The notes beneath the pieces are model-generated. The model worked only from the letters and a program-made list of their open reading frames with translations. It had not been told where the DNA came from and made no database searches. Positions 48,766-56,879 of a DNA stretch of 64,000 bases are shown here, piece after piece; position 1 is the first letter of the stretch, and each line of letters starts with the position of its first letter. The position numbers were made by a program, and so were the translations under genes. Source of the DNA: Streptomyces bathyalis (GTDB lineage: Bacteria; Actinomycetota; Actinomycetes; Streptomycetales; Streptomycetaceae); the NCBI RefSeq assembly GCF_015910445.1, contig NZ_CP048882.1, forward strand, positions 6,755,501 to 6,819,500, in the 5' to 3' direction.

Positions 48766-49779
48766 GTGTCGTCGGGTCGGACCACACGAATGGGACCCGC
48801 CGAGCTCATGCAGGCGGCAGCCATGGCACGCCGCTTCTACCTTGAGGGCAAATCCAAGATCCAGATCGCGGACGAGTTCGGCGTGAGCCGCTTCAAGGTG
48901 GCGCGGGTGCTGGAGACGGCGCTGGAGCGCGACCTGGTCCGCATCGAGATCAGGGTTCCCGCAGAGCTGGACGCCGACCGCTCGGACGCTCTGAGGGCCC
49001 GCTACGGGCTGCGGCACGTGGTCGTCGTCGAATCCCCTTCCGAGGCGGTGGACGACGGCGCAGACCCGGAGAACCTGGGTGAGGTGGCCGCCGGCCTGCT
49101 CGGCGAGCTCGTCACCGAGGGGGATGTGCTCGGCCTGGCCTGGGGCCGCTCCACCATCCACACTGCCGCCGCGCTGCGCCAGCTGCCGCCCTGCACCGTC
49201 GTGCAGCTCACCGGCGTATACGACGCGGGCACGGCTGACCGCGGATCCGTCGAGGCCGTGCGGCGGGCCGCCGAGGTCGCCGGGGGAGAGGCGCACCCCG
49301 TCTACGCCCCGATGCTGCTGCCCGACCCCGCGACCGCCGCCGCGCTGCGCAGCCAGACCGGCATCGCCCGCGCCTTCGAGTACTTCGACAAGGTGACGGT
49401 CGCCGCCGTGTCCATCGGCTCCTGGGAACCGGGCATCTCCACCGTCCACGACATGCTCAGCGACACCGAGCGCGAGCATTACTCCTCGCTGGGTGTCGCC
49501 GCCGAGATGTCCGCCCACCTCTTCGACAAGAGCGGCCGCCGCATCGGACGTGACCTCGGAGAGCGCTGCATCACCGTCGAGGCCGAGCGGCTGCGCCGGG
49601 TCCCCGAGGTGATCGCCATCGCCGGCGGCCAGCGCAAGGCCGAAGCCATCGGCGCGGTCCTGCGCTCCGGCCTCGTGACGAGCCTCGTCACCGACACCGC
49701 CGCCGCCGACTATCTGCTGACCGAGGCCGAGCCGGGGCCGAAGCCCGCGCTGGAGCGTGCCGACCCGGACGGCTCCTAG
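48766..49779 (+). CDS. SorC/DeoR-type sugar-binding transcriptional regulator
   Basis: Product of 337 residues. GTG 48766 is preferred because GAGGTGAG (48754-48761) is four bases upstream; GTG 48757 lies inside that sequence. The HTH is near residues 12-55 (AAAMARRFYLEGKSKIQIADEFGVSRFKVARVLE). The C-terminal SorC sugar-phosphate-binding domain has GDVLGLAWGRSTIHTAA, then YAPMLLPDPATAAALRSQ, VAAVSIGSWEPG and VIAIAGGQRKAEAI. Orthologs follow rpe in Streptomyces, suggesting control of a pentose or hexose phosphate route. The effector is unknown. Confidence 0.9.
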   Translation: MSSGRTTRMGPAELMQAAAMARRFYLEGKSKIQIADEFGVSRFKVARVLETALERDLVRIEIRVPAELDADRSDALRARYGLRHVVVVESPSEAVDDGADPENLGEVAAGLLGELVTEGDVLGLAWGRSTIHTAAALRQLPPCTVVQLTGVYDAGTADRGSVEAVRRAAEVAGGEAHPVYAPMLLPDPATAAALRSQTGIARAFEYFDKVTVAAVSIGSWEPGISTVHDMLSDTEREHYSSLGVAAEMSAHLFDKSGRRIGRDLGERCITVEAERLRRVPEVIAIAGGQRKAEAIGAVLRSGLVTSLVTDTAAADYLLTEAEPGPKPALERADPDGS

Positions 49780-49989
49780 GCGCCCTGTCCACGGGCCGCT
49801 CGCGGTCCCCGGCCACCGGCCCGGCCACGGGCGGTCCGCGCCGTGGTGCACGCAGGCTCCGCGGCTTCCCGGCGCGGTGCGGGCCGGCGCCACCGGGTGC
49901 GGCCGGGGGCCTGTACTCCCTGCGGGTTAGTCTCGTGCTCGCCGCGCCGTGCGGCCCGTATCGCACTCTCCGAGGAGGCAGAGGCAGCC

Positions 49990-50466
49990 ATGACCACGCA
50001 GCGCACCAAGCTGCCGGGAGTCGGCACGCAGTACGACATCGAGACCCGGGCGGGCCGCCACATCTCCGTCGTCGCCCACCAGGACGGGCGGCGTTTCCTC
50101 GGCTTCTACGAGCCCGACGACCCCGACGCCTGCCAGGCCACGGTGCCGCTCGACTCCGACGAGGCCGCGTCCCTCGCCGCGCTGCTCGCGCCGCCCGACA
50201 CCCCGGCCCTCGGCACCGGCGAGATGGACCTGGACCTCGTCACCGAACGCATCGCCGTGACGACCCAGTCGCCCTACCGCAGCCGCCCGCTCGGAGAGAC
50301 CCGCGCCCGCACACGCACCGGCGCCTACATCGTCGCCGTGCTCCGCCGTACGGGGCCGCACCCCTCTCCCGGGCCGGAGTTCCGGCTGGAGGCGGGCGAC
50401 GAGGTCGTCGCCGTCGGCACCCGCGAAGGGGTCGACGAGCTCACCCGCATCATCAGCGGCACCTGA
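49990..50466 (+). CDS. KhtT-like regulatory subunit of K+/H+ antiporter (TrkA-C domain)
   Basis: Product of 158 residues from ATG 49990. The N-terminal half is a family-specific domain (KLPGVGTQYDIETRAGRHISVVAHQDG, FLGFYEPDDPDACQATVPLD). From about residue 95 there is an RCK-C/TrkA-C fold (TRTGAYIVAVLRRTG, FRLEAGDEVVAVGTREGVDELTRII). In KhtTU systems this cytosolic subunit gates the membrane antiporter in response to cyclic di-AMP or nucleotides. The antiporter gene starts 101 bases downstream on the same strand. Confidence 0.88.
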   Translation: MTTQRTKLPGVGTQYDIETRAGRHISVVAHQDGRRFLGFYEPDDPDACQATVPLDSDEAASLAALLAPPDTPALGTGEMDLDLVTERIAVTTQSPYRSRPLGETRARTRTGAYIVAVLRRTGPHPSPGPEFRLEAGDEVVAVGTREGVDELTRIISGT

Positions 50467-50567
50467 CGGGCCGCACACAGGGACGGGCCGTCCTGGCCGG
50501 TCCCGGCCGGTCCCCGCCAGGAGAACGCAGCAGGGACCGGCGGTAGAGAAGGGGACAGGTCGAGCCC

Positions 50568-51803
50568 GTGCACGACACCACCGTTCTGCTCATCGAACTG
50601 GGCGCCGTGATCCTCGGGTTGGGCCTCGTCGGGCGCTTCGCGGGCCGCATCGGCATGTCACCGATCCCGCTCTACCTGCTGGGCGGCCTCGCCTTCGGGC
50701 ACGGTGGCTTCTTCCCCCTGAACGCCAGTGAGGGGTTCATCGAGGTCGGCGCCGAGATAGGGGTGCTCCTGCTCCTGTTGCTGCTGGGGCTCGAGTACAC
50801 CGCGGCGGAGCTCGTGACGAGCCTGAAGACCCAATACCCCTCCGGCATCGTCGACTTCGTGCTCAACGCCGTGCCCGGTGCTCTCGCCGGGCTGCTTCTC
50901 GGCTGGGGGCCGGCGGGGGTCCTGGCGCTCGCGGGCGTCACCTGGATCTCCTCCTCGGGAGTGATCGCGAAGGTCCTCACCGACCTGGGCCGCCTCGGCA
51001 ACCGGGAGACCCCGGTCATCCTCGGCATCCTCGTCATGGAGGACCTGTCGATGGCCGTGTATCTGCCGCTGCTCACGGCGCTGCTCGCCGGGGTGGGAGT
51101 GGCGGGCGGCAGCGTCACGCTGCTCGTCGCCCTGGGCACCGTCGGTGCGGTTCTGTACGTCGCGCTGCGGCACGGGCGGGTCATCAGCCGCGCCGTCAGC
51201 TCCGACACCCCGGAGATGCTGCTGCTCGTCGTCCTCGGGCTGACGCTGCTCGTGGCCGGGATCGCGCAGAAGCTCCAAGTCTCCGCCGCGGTCGGTGCGT
51301 TCCTCGTCGGCATCGCGCTCTCGGGAGAGACGGCGGAGAACGCGCGGGCTCTGCTGACGCCGCTGCGGGATCTCTTCGCCGCCGTCTTCTTCGTCTTCTT
51401 CGGGCTGTCGACGTCGCCGTCCGAGATTCCGCCGGTGCTCTTCCCCGCCCTGCTGCTCGCCCTCGCCACCATCGTCACCAAGATCGTCACTGGTTGGTAC
51501 GCGGCCAGGCGCGCAGGGATCAGCCGCCGCGGGCGGCTGCGTGCGGGTGGCGCGCTCGTCGCACGCGGGGAGTTCTCCATCGTCATCGCCGGGCTCGCCG
51601 TGAGCGCCGAGCCGCGCATCGGCCCGCTCGCCACCGCGTACGTGCTGCTGCTGGTCATCGCCGGCCCGCTCGCCGCCCGCTGGACCGATCCCGCGGTCGG
51701 CGCGCTGCGCGGGCTGCTGCTGCGCCGCCGCGCCCGTGCCGCCGGGAGCGGCGAGGGCACCTCCACCGATACGAGCGACGATGTGCAGCCTCTGAAGCGC
51801 TGA
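50568..51803 (+). CDS. CPA2 family K+(Na+)/H+ antiporter, KhtU-like
   Basis: Product of 411 residues from GTG 50568. Twelve or so hydrophobic segments, with the conserved LGGLAFGHGGFFPL, IGVLLLLLLLGLEYTA, VTWISSSGVIAKVLTDLGRLGNRETPVILG and LVMEDLSMAVYLPLLTALLAG stretches. The Asp in VMEDLSM corresponds to the ion-binding position of CPA2 exchangers. KLQVSAAVGAFLVGIALSGE and FFVFFGLSTSP follow. It ends shortly after the last helix, without the TrkA-N domain found in KefC, consistent with a separate regulatory subunit. It exports K+ in exchange for protons. Confidence 0.92.
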   Translation: MHDTTVLLIELGAVILGLGLVGRFAGRIGMSPIPLYLLGGLAFGHGGFFPLNASEGFIEVGAEIGVLLLLLLLGLEYTAAELVTSLKTQYPSGIVDFVLNAVPGALAGLLLGWGPAGVLALAGVTWISSSGVIAKVLTDLGRLGNRETPVILGILVMEDLSMAVYLPLLTALLAGVGVAGGSVTLLVALGTVGAVLYVALRHGRVISRAVSSDTPEMLLLVVLGLTLLVAGIAQKLQVSAAVGAFLVGIALSGETAENARALLTPLRDLFAAVFFVFFGLSTSPSEIPPVLFPALLLALATIVTKIVTGWYAARRAGISRRGRLRAGGALVARGEFSIVIAGLAVSAEPRIGPLATAYVLLLVIAGPLAARWTDPAVGALRGLLLRRRARAAGSGEGTSTDTSDDVQPLKR

Positions 51804-51840
51804 CGGGTCTCCGGCCGGGCGGAAGCGGCCTGTTGCGCCG

Positions 51841-52516
51841 GGGGAACGCGTCGGGGACGGCGGCCCGGGCAGCTTCTCGTTCGGCGCCGGAGCGGGCCTC
51901 GACCCGGCCGCCGCTCTGGAAGGCGCCCTGTCCCAGGTGCTCACCTGCATCCCGCAGCTGCCCCGGCGGTTCGGCGCGCGACGGGCCGAACTGGAGGCCA
52001 CGGCCGACGACTTCGGCAAGGTGCTGCACCTTGAAGGACCACGTGCAGCTGTACGGACTGCCGCGCATGGCCCGCCACGTCCGTCCCTGCCTCCGGCCCG
52101 TGTCCGTCCCTGCCTCCGGTCCGTGTCCGTCCCTGCCTCCGGTCCGTGTCCGTCCCTGCCTCCGGTCCGCGTCCGTGGAGCCGCCCTCGGCGCTCTGCCG
52201 CGACTGGCAGGCGCGGCGGCCACGCGGCGGCGACGTGCTGGAAGACGTCGCCGTGTGCCGCGACGAGCTCGTGGCGGCCGGGCAGGGGTGATCGTGGTGG
52301 GCCAGACGACGCCCGAGCAGGAACGCATCGGCCTGCGCACGGTCCGCACGATCGTGCCGGGGCTGCTGCCGATCGACTCCGGCTGGTCGCGTCAACGCGC
52401 CCCGCTGATGCCGCGGTTGCGCACCGCGGCACGCCGCGCGGGGCTGCGGTCCACGGCTGCGGTCGACGGACCTGCCGGACGGGGATATCCGGATGGTGCC
52501 CCACCGGTTTCCGTGA
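51841..52516 (+). pseudogene. degenerate YcaO-domain (azoline-forming cyclodehydratase) gene
   Basis: Three blocks of a TOMM-type YcaO C-terminal half survive in different frames. Block one is GSFSFGAGAGLDPAAALEGAL to ADDFGKVLHL (51868-52034). After a +1 shift comes DHVQLYGLPRMARHV (52037-52080), then RGGDVLEDVAVCRDELVAAGQG and, after a stop at 52289-52291 and another shift, IVVGQTTPEQERIGLRTVRTI. GLLPIDSGWSRQRAPLMPRLRTA and the terminal DGDIRMVPHRFP match the family's Pro-rich end. A 23-bp tandem repeat replaces part of the middle. The N-terminal half and partner genes are missing, so the product cannot work. Confidence 0.7.
52081..52175 (+). repeat. 23-bp tandem repeat, about four copies
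   Basis: A unit of the form CCGTCCCTGCCTCCGGTCCGTGT recurs with TGCCTCCGG at 52088, 52111, 52134 and 52157, a strict 23-base period. The first copy has CCC for TCC after CCGG, and the last ends GCGTCC. Because 23 is not a multiple of three, each unit shifts the reading frame. It lies inside the YcaO pseudogene and is neither CRISPR-like (no spacers) nor coding. Confidence 0.92.
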
Positions 52517-52585
52517 TGTGGGGGCAGGAAGAGGCCCAGAGGGGCCTCTGAGGGCCTCGCAGGTGCACTTGGCCCCTGGCATTGA

Positions 52586-52618
52586 GAACGGCTCTCTCCG
52601 GGCGGGAGAGAGCCGTTC
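52586..52618. terminator. hairpin between the YcaO remnant and the small minus-strand ORF
   Basis: A 14-bp perfect stem, GAACGGCTCTCTCC and GGAGAGAGCCGTTC, has a GGGCG loop. It overlaps the stop codon of the small - strand ORF and lies 70 bases past the YcaO end, so it could end transcription from both sides. Confidence 0.8.
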
Positions 52619-52694
52619 ACGGATTCGCCGTGCCTGGGCGGCCGTTGATCAGGCGCTGCAGGAGGCGGTGCTGGTGGGAGGACTTCTCAGCCAT
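52617..52694 (-). CDS. very small ORF (25 residues) with strong RBS and terminator
   Basis: ATG at 52694 is preceded by AAGGAG (complement of 52701-52706) with an ideal six-base spacer. The ORF encodes MAEKSSHQHRLLQRLINGRP plus GTANP and ends at the hairpin 52586-52618. The peptide is basic, with no membrane segment, signal or cysteine. A small real gene is plausible given the RBS-ORF-hairpin layout in otherwise decayed DNA, but I do not recognise the peptide, and chance cannot be excluded. Candidates are a regulatory or bacteriocin-like peptide left over from the YcaO locus (inference only). Confidence 0.4.
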   Translation of the reverse strand: MAEKSSHQHRLLQRLINGRPGTANP

Positions 52695-52742
52695 GGGGGA
52701 CTCCTTGTCGCCGGTTGTCGCCGGACACGGGCACTGCCGGTG

Positions 52743-52775
52743 GCACCACTGGCAGTGGTGCTGCCATGGCAGCAC
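52743..52775. repeat. two adjoining palindromes upstream of the small ORFs
   Basis: GCACCACT-GGC-AGTGGTGC (52743-52761) overlaps the perfect 18-bp palindrome GTGCTGCCATGGCAGCAC (52758-52775). Shorter TGCC/GGCA palindromes flank them, for example TGCCGGTGGCA at 52735-52745. They sit 49 bases upstream of the - strand small ORF and 40 bases upstream of the + strand one, in a possible divergent promoter. They could be operators or the arms of a cruciform. Confidence 0.6.
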
Positions 52776-52814
52776 ACCCCGCTGGCATCCCGGCCGCGCT
52801 GCAAGGTTGCTCCC

Positions 52815-52991
52815 GTGAGCAGACCCGCCTTCACCCGTGACGACGTGCCCGAACTCGCGCCGCTGAAGGAGCTGTTGAGGCCGTTCGTCGCCTTCTACCT
52901 CGATCTGCGCCAGGCTCGAAACGGCCCCGTGCACCCTCAGGGCCCGCCTCCCTGCACGCCCGGTGGGGCGTTGCGAGGAGGCGGGCCCTGA
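52815..52991 (+). CDS. short ORF (58 residues), possibly a gene fragment
   Basis: From GTG 52815, with AAGG nine bases upstream, the ORF reads VSRPAFTRDDVPELAPLKEL and LRPFVAFYLDLRQARNGP, a normal-looking helical N-terminus. It then runs into the arms of the large hairpin 52935-52993 (PQGPPPCTPGG). The last third is therefore hairpin sequence, which suggests a gene truncated by the terminator insertion. I do not recognise a family. Confidence 0.3.
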   Translation: MSRPAFTRDDVPELAPLKELLRPFVAFYLDLRQARNGPVHPQGPPPCTPGGALRGGGP

Positions 52992-52993
52992 GG
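52935..52993 (-). terminator. large hairpin downstream of the lipoprotein gene
   Basis: A 17-bp perfect stem, CCTCAGGGCCCGCCTCC (52935-52951) with its complement at 52977-52993, has a 25-base loop that itself contains ACGCCC/GGGCGT. It lies 39 bases past the lipoprotein stop on the - strand and is among the strongest hairpins in the window. Confidence 0.85.
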
Positions 52994-53032
52994 GGATTCC
53001 GGTCCTGCCGTGTGCTGTAGGGACGGGGAGGA

Positions 53033-53923
53033 TCAGGGAGCCACGCCTGCCCTCTTGCCCTCGTCGGTGGCCGCGTGCCACATGCCCATCTTGCCCTGGC
53101 CGTTGATGTCACCGGGCTTCTTGTCGCCCTTGAACCAGTACAGCGGCCAGCAGTCGATCGACATCTGCTCGGTGCCGTCCGCACGCTTGTAGGTGCTGAG
53201 CAGCTTCGGGTTCACGCCTTCGACCTTGTCCTTGTCGGCAGGCTTCGCGGGCACCCACGACTTCAGGCATTCGCCCTTGCAGTTGGACTTCATCGGCCAC
53301 GCCGAGTCCTTGTCGAACCGGTAGAGCGTGCGGCCCTTCGAGTCGGTGAGGATCTTGCCGAGCTCCGGGTTCTTCACGGCCTGCAGGTCCTTGACGTTGC
53401 GCGCACTCGCCTTGTTGCCGTCGGGGGCAAGCGCGTTCCACATCCCGTCGACGCCGTGGCCCTCCCAGTCGCCCGGCTCGGCGTCCTTCGCGAAGCGGTA
53501 GACCGGCCAGCCGCCGAGGGTCAGCTGCCAGGAACCGTCGCTGCGCTTGACCTTGCCGATCTGCTCCTTGGAAATACCGGCCGAGGCCTTGGCGTCCTTC
53601 GCCGGCACCGGCGGCCAGGCCTTCTCGCACTTGCCGTTGCAGTTGGACTGCGACGGCGAGGCCGTGTCCTCGTCGTAGCGGTAGAGCGTCCAGCCGTTGG
53701 AGTCGGTGACGACGTCACCCAGCTTGGCCGTGCGTTTGACCTCCAGCGTCTTCGCCGGGGTATCCCTCTTGCTCGTGCCGCTCGCGTCGCCGTTGTCGGC
53801 GGCCTGTCCGGCCGGCTTGATCTTCTGACCGGAGTAGTCATCGCCCGCGGAACCGCAGCCCGTAGCGAACAACGCGAGTGCGAGCGCGGTCCCCATCAGA
53901 GCCACGTGACGCTGCTTCCTCAT
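53033..53923 (-). CDS. SCO0930-like lipoprotein with secreted-repeat domains
   Basis: Product of 296 residues. ATG 53923 gives a lipoprotein signal: MRKQR, a hydrophobic core, then lipobox LFATGC with the modified Cys. The mature part has four COG4315-type repeats (LGDVVTDSNGWTLYRYDED, WQLTLGGWPVYRFAKD, LGKILTDSKGRTLYRFDKD, MSIDCWPLYWFKGD) with paired cysteines (SNCNGKCEKAWPP, SNCKGECLKSWVP). It is exported and anchored outside the membrane. Function is unknown. The neighbouring NuoF-like and membrane haem-type proteins suggest a role in extracytoplasmic electron transfer. Confidence 0.88.
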   Translation of the reverse strand: MRKQRHVALMGTALALALFATGCGSAGDDYSGQKIKPAGQAADNGDASGTSKRDTPAKTLEVKRTAKLGDVVTDSNGWTLYRYDEDTASPSQSNCNGKCEKAWPPVPAKDAKASAGISKEQIGKVKRSDGSWQLTLGGWPVYRFAKDAEPGDWEGHGVDGMWNALAPDGNKASARNVKDLQAVKNPELGKILTDSKGRTLYRFDKDSAWPMKSNCKGECLKSWVPAKPADKDKVEGVNPKLLSTYKRADGTEQMSIDCWPLYWFKGDKKPGDINGQGKMGMWHAATDEGKRAGVAP

Positions 53924-54140
53924 GACCGCTCCTTCAGTGCTGGATATGTGTGGCTGGCATGTGAGTGTGGTGCAGCAGTGATCCGGGCGGCGGAAAGTTG
54001 TCCGATCGTGCCAAACGGCGGGGTTCCGCCTCGCGGTCAAATGTGCTGACCGGCGAAATCCCCGCCGTCTGCCGCCAATTGGGGCATCGCGCAGGCGTCT
54101 CGCGCGGGTGCGCGACAGTGCCCCTTGTGCCCCTGTGCCC

Positions 54141-55712
54141 CTATCGCTCCACGATCCGCAGCGCCAGCGCCGGGCAACGCCGCACGGCGCGCTGGGCCTG
54201 CTTGTGCATGTTCGGGTGGATCGTCGCGGACGCGCCCGTGGGGTAGCCGTCGATGTCGAGCTCGATCATGTCGGGGACGACGCCCGCGCAGAGCCCGTGT
54301 CCCTGGCACAGCGTCCAGTCGACGACGAGCCGCTTCTGCTTCTGCTGGATCTGCGGGGCGGCGCGCCGGCTGCGTTCGGGACGCTCGGGGGGCTGGTAGC
54401 CCGCTGCGAGCTGCACCCGCTCCGGCACCGCCAGGCAGCCGATGACGGGCCTTCCGCATCCGTTGCCGAGGGCGTGCTCCTCGAAGTCCTCGGCGAAGCT
54501 CTCCAGAGCCGACTCGACGAACCGTGCCGTGCCCTCGGGGTGGCCGCACGCTCCGCGCCCCTTGACCCCCTTGGCCCGAGCCTTCAGCTGGTCCAGCGCG
54601 TCCATCCCGCCGCCGTCGGCCGCCCAGGCCACCGTGTCGGCGAGTGCCGGCAGCCCCAGGAAGCAGGGACCGCACTGTCCGGCAGACTCCTCCGCCAGCC
54701 AGCGGGCGACCAGTTCGACCTCACCGACAGGGCAGGTTCCCTCGGGCAGCGGCAGTACCGCGCCGGCGCCGAGCGTGCTGCCCAGCGCGTCGAGCGAGTC
54801 GCGGGAGATGCGCGCCTGCCAGCACGAGTCCCGCTCGAGGAAGCGGCCGTGATAGCCGCCGATCAGCACGCCCTGGCCCGGGTCGATGCCGCACAGTCCG
54901 AGGATGTACGGGAGCGGCGCGCCGGTCGGCGTCTCCACGACCTTGTCGCCGCCCACCGTGAGCAGCACCGTGCCCGGTTCCGTGGGCAGACCCACGTTGC
55001 GGAAGTCGAGAGCGCCGAGGCGTGCGCCGACGGCGAGCTGCGCGAAGGTCTCGGTGTTGGACAGGAGCGTGGGCATCCCGTCGACACCGGCGTCACTGGC
55101 GCGTACGCCCGAACCGGAGGGCAGCACCGGCAGCTGGTTGAGGCCGCTCACGATCGCGCTGGACTCGCCCGTGACGAAGCGTTCCGGCATGCGTATGACG
55201 CGGATGCGGGGGCCTTCCGGGCCGCGCTCGGCGACGGCGTCGCGAACGGAGCGCTCCACGTCGGGGCGGGTCACGGCGACGTTGACCTCGTCCGAGTTGA
55301 GGGCGCGGGCGCACAGCATCGCCCCGTCCAGCACCAGATGCGGAGTGAACAGGAGCAGCGCGGTGTCCTTGAGGCAGCTGGGCTCGCCCTCGCTGCCGTT
55401 GACGACCACGGCCGCACGCGCTTGCTGGCGCCGGTGAGCGGATTCGATGACCGCCTTGAGCTTGCGGGCGAAGGGGAAGCCCGCACCGCCCCGGCCACGC
55501 AGGTCGATGTTCTCAGCGAGGTCGACCAGTTCCTCGAGCCGCAGTTCCGGCATCGTTCCGTGCACCGTCAGATGGCCCACGCGCTCCAGGCGCCGGGTCC
55601 ATCCCGCGCCGGTGCCCAGGCCCGCGAGCAGCCGTGGCGGCCCGAACGAGGCGAGGGAGGGCACCGAGTCCGCGTTGGACGCGGAGACGGGGGAGGGCAC
55701 GACAGCTGTCAC
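54141..55712 (-). CDS. NuoF-like flavin/Fe-S oxidoreductase fused to a C-terminal ferredoxin
   Basis: Product of 523 residues from GTG 55712. The N-terminal part resembles the FMN/NAD-binding domain of NuoF (LRGRGGAGFPFARKLKAVIE, VVVNGSEGEPSCLKDTALL). An SLBB-like middle follows (GTVLLTVGGDKVVETPTG), then the 4Fe-4S region ESAGQCGPCFLGLP and GACGHPEGTARF. The last roughly 65 residues are a small ferredoxin (DWTLCQGHGLCAGVVPDMIE, ending RRCPALALRIVE), whose Cys spacing suits a 3Fe-4S cluster. It should pass electrons from a reduced cofactor to the membrane partner. The stop of that partner overlaps its start by one base. Confidence 0.9.
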   Translation of the reverse strand: MTAVVPSPVSASNADSVPSLASFGPPRLLAGLGTGAGWTRRLERVGHLTVHGTMPELRLEELVDLAENIDLRGRGGAGFPFARKLKAVIESAHRRQQARAAVVVNGSEGEPSCLKDTALLLFTPHLVLDGAMLCARALNSDEVNVAVTRPDVERSVRDAVAERGPEGPRIRVIRMPERFVTGESSAIVSGLNQLPVLPSGSGVRASDAGVDGMPTLLSNTETFAQLAVGARLGALDFRNVGLPTEPGTVLLTVGGDKVVETPTGAPLPYILGLCGIDPGQGVLIGGYHGRFLERDSCWQARISRDSLDALGSTLGAGAVLPLPEGTCPVGEVELVARWLAEESAGQCGPCFLGLPALADTVAWAADGGGMDALDQLKARAKGVKGRGACGHPEGTARFVESALESFAEDFEEHALGNGCGRPVIGCLAVPERVQLAAGYQPPERPERSRRAAPQIQQKQKRLVVDWTLCQGHGLCAGVVPDMIELDIDGYPTGASATIHPNMHKQAQRAVRRCPALALRIVER

Positions 55713-56500
55713 TATTGCTCCTTCTTGCGCTTCTCGCCCGATGAGTTACGCCCGGGAGCCAGGCGCATCATCAGGACGACCGTCACTCCGGTAAGGGCAA
55801 CGCCGTATCCCCAGTCCACCCAGTCGGCGACGGCACGGCCGGCACGAAGGCCGTGCACCAGGGAAGCGCCCCATGCGAGGTAGGCGGTCATGTGCAGGGC
55901 ACGCCACAGACGTGACTGGCCCTTGCGTGCGAAGGCGCCCCGCACGGCGCCCGTGACCGTCACCGCCACGAAGAGATATCCGGCGACCGTGCCCATGCCG
56001 ATCAGGATGGGCTGGGCCGAGTCGAGCCCGGGTATCGCCGCTGCCTGCCAGCTCGTGGAGCCGAGAGCGAGCTTGGACCAGATGTGCAGACCGAGGAAGC
56101 CGATGCCGCCGACGGCCGATCCCCGGTGGATCGCCTGGGCTATCAGCCGGTGATTCGGGTCCAGCAGCATACGGTCCGCGGCTGCCACGCCCCACAGGAC
56201 AGCGAACGTGAGCAGCAGAAGCGCGAAGACTCCCGAGCCGAATTCGACGAATGCCCACAGTCTGTCCATCGACTGATTACTGATTGCGAAAACTATCGCA
56301 AGGGTCGAAACGATGATGAATGCCGTATAGCGGGGGACGAATCGGGCTGCCGTGCCGCGTCCGGGAGTCTCGACGTCGAGTCTGGGAGCCGGATTCGGGC
56401 GCTGACGTCCCTGACGAGGGGAGATGTCGCCTCGTCGCGGGTCCGCCAGCGCCGTGGGGCGGCGCCTCGCCGGCGGGACACGGATCTGTTCTGGGGGCAT
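55712..56500 (-). CDS. ferric-reductase-like / cytochrome b561-type membrane protein
   Basis: Product of about 262 residues from ATG 56500, which has GGAAG upstream; ATG 56554 would add 18 residues. The first roughly 50 residues are basic and disordered. About six transmembrane helices follow. Histidine pairs are spaced for haem ligation: AIHRGSAVGGIGFLGLH (H-x13-H) and LHMTAYLAWGASLVH (H-x12-H). Such proteins move electrons across the membrane. With the NuoF/ferredoxin gene (one-base overlap) and the lipoprotein this makes a three-gene electron-transfer module. Confidence 0.8.
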   Translation of the reverse strand: MPPEQIRVPPARRRPTALADPRRGDISPRQGRQRPNPAPRLDVETPGRGTAARFVPRYTAFIIVSTLAIVFAISNQSMDRLWAFVEFGSGVFALLLLTFAVLWGVAAADRMLLDPNHRLIAQAIHRGSAVGGIGFLGLHIWSKLALGSTSWQAAAIPGLDSAQPILIGMGTVAGYLFVAVTVTGAVRGAFARKGQSRLWRALHMTAYLAWGASLVHGLRAGRAVADWVDWGYGVALTGVTVVLMMRLAPGRNSSGEKRKKEQ

Positions 56501-56879
56501 CCGGATCTTCCGATCGCACTGTCGCCGAGTCCGACCTGACCCTCGGTCCCGCATCTGCCGTATACCGCAAAGCAGTTGAATCGGGAATGACCCGTGACGT
56601 TCTGGTGTGAAGCTCTCTACTTTGCGCGACCGGAATGCGGTGGTCGGGATGCAGAAGCATCTCGGAACTCCCCGGGACCTTCACAGGATTTATCGCTCTG
56701 TGACAAATTCTGGCAGTGGGATCGCCGCCGCACCCCGCGGTGTCGATGATGCCCCTTCAGGGGAAGCAGGGGGACCCTCAACTCCGGGACCGGGGCGGGA
56801 TACCGGTTACCGGAGGCAACCTCCGCGGGCTTGTCCTCCCGTGCTCGGGCAGGCCCAACCCGGCAGGAACGAGGTAGAG
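56501..56879. promoter_or_regulatory. 379-base divergent region between the redox module and the PucR gene
   Basis: No supported gene. It contains the inverted repeat TCACAG-N11-CTGTGA at 56681-56703. The PucR gene has AGGAACGAGG near 56860-56870 as RBS. Promoter boxes are not clear on either strand. The spacing suits control of the redox operon by the PucR-type regulator. Confidence 0.4.

Noticed and set aside
52081..52175. CRISPR array
   Set aside because: The repeats are contiguous with no spacers and no cas genes are nearby.
56681..56703. CRP-type operator (TCACAG-N11-CTGTGA)
   Set aside because: Half-sites are inverted relative to the CRP consensus and the spacing is wrong; kept only as an unnamed inverted repeat.
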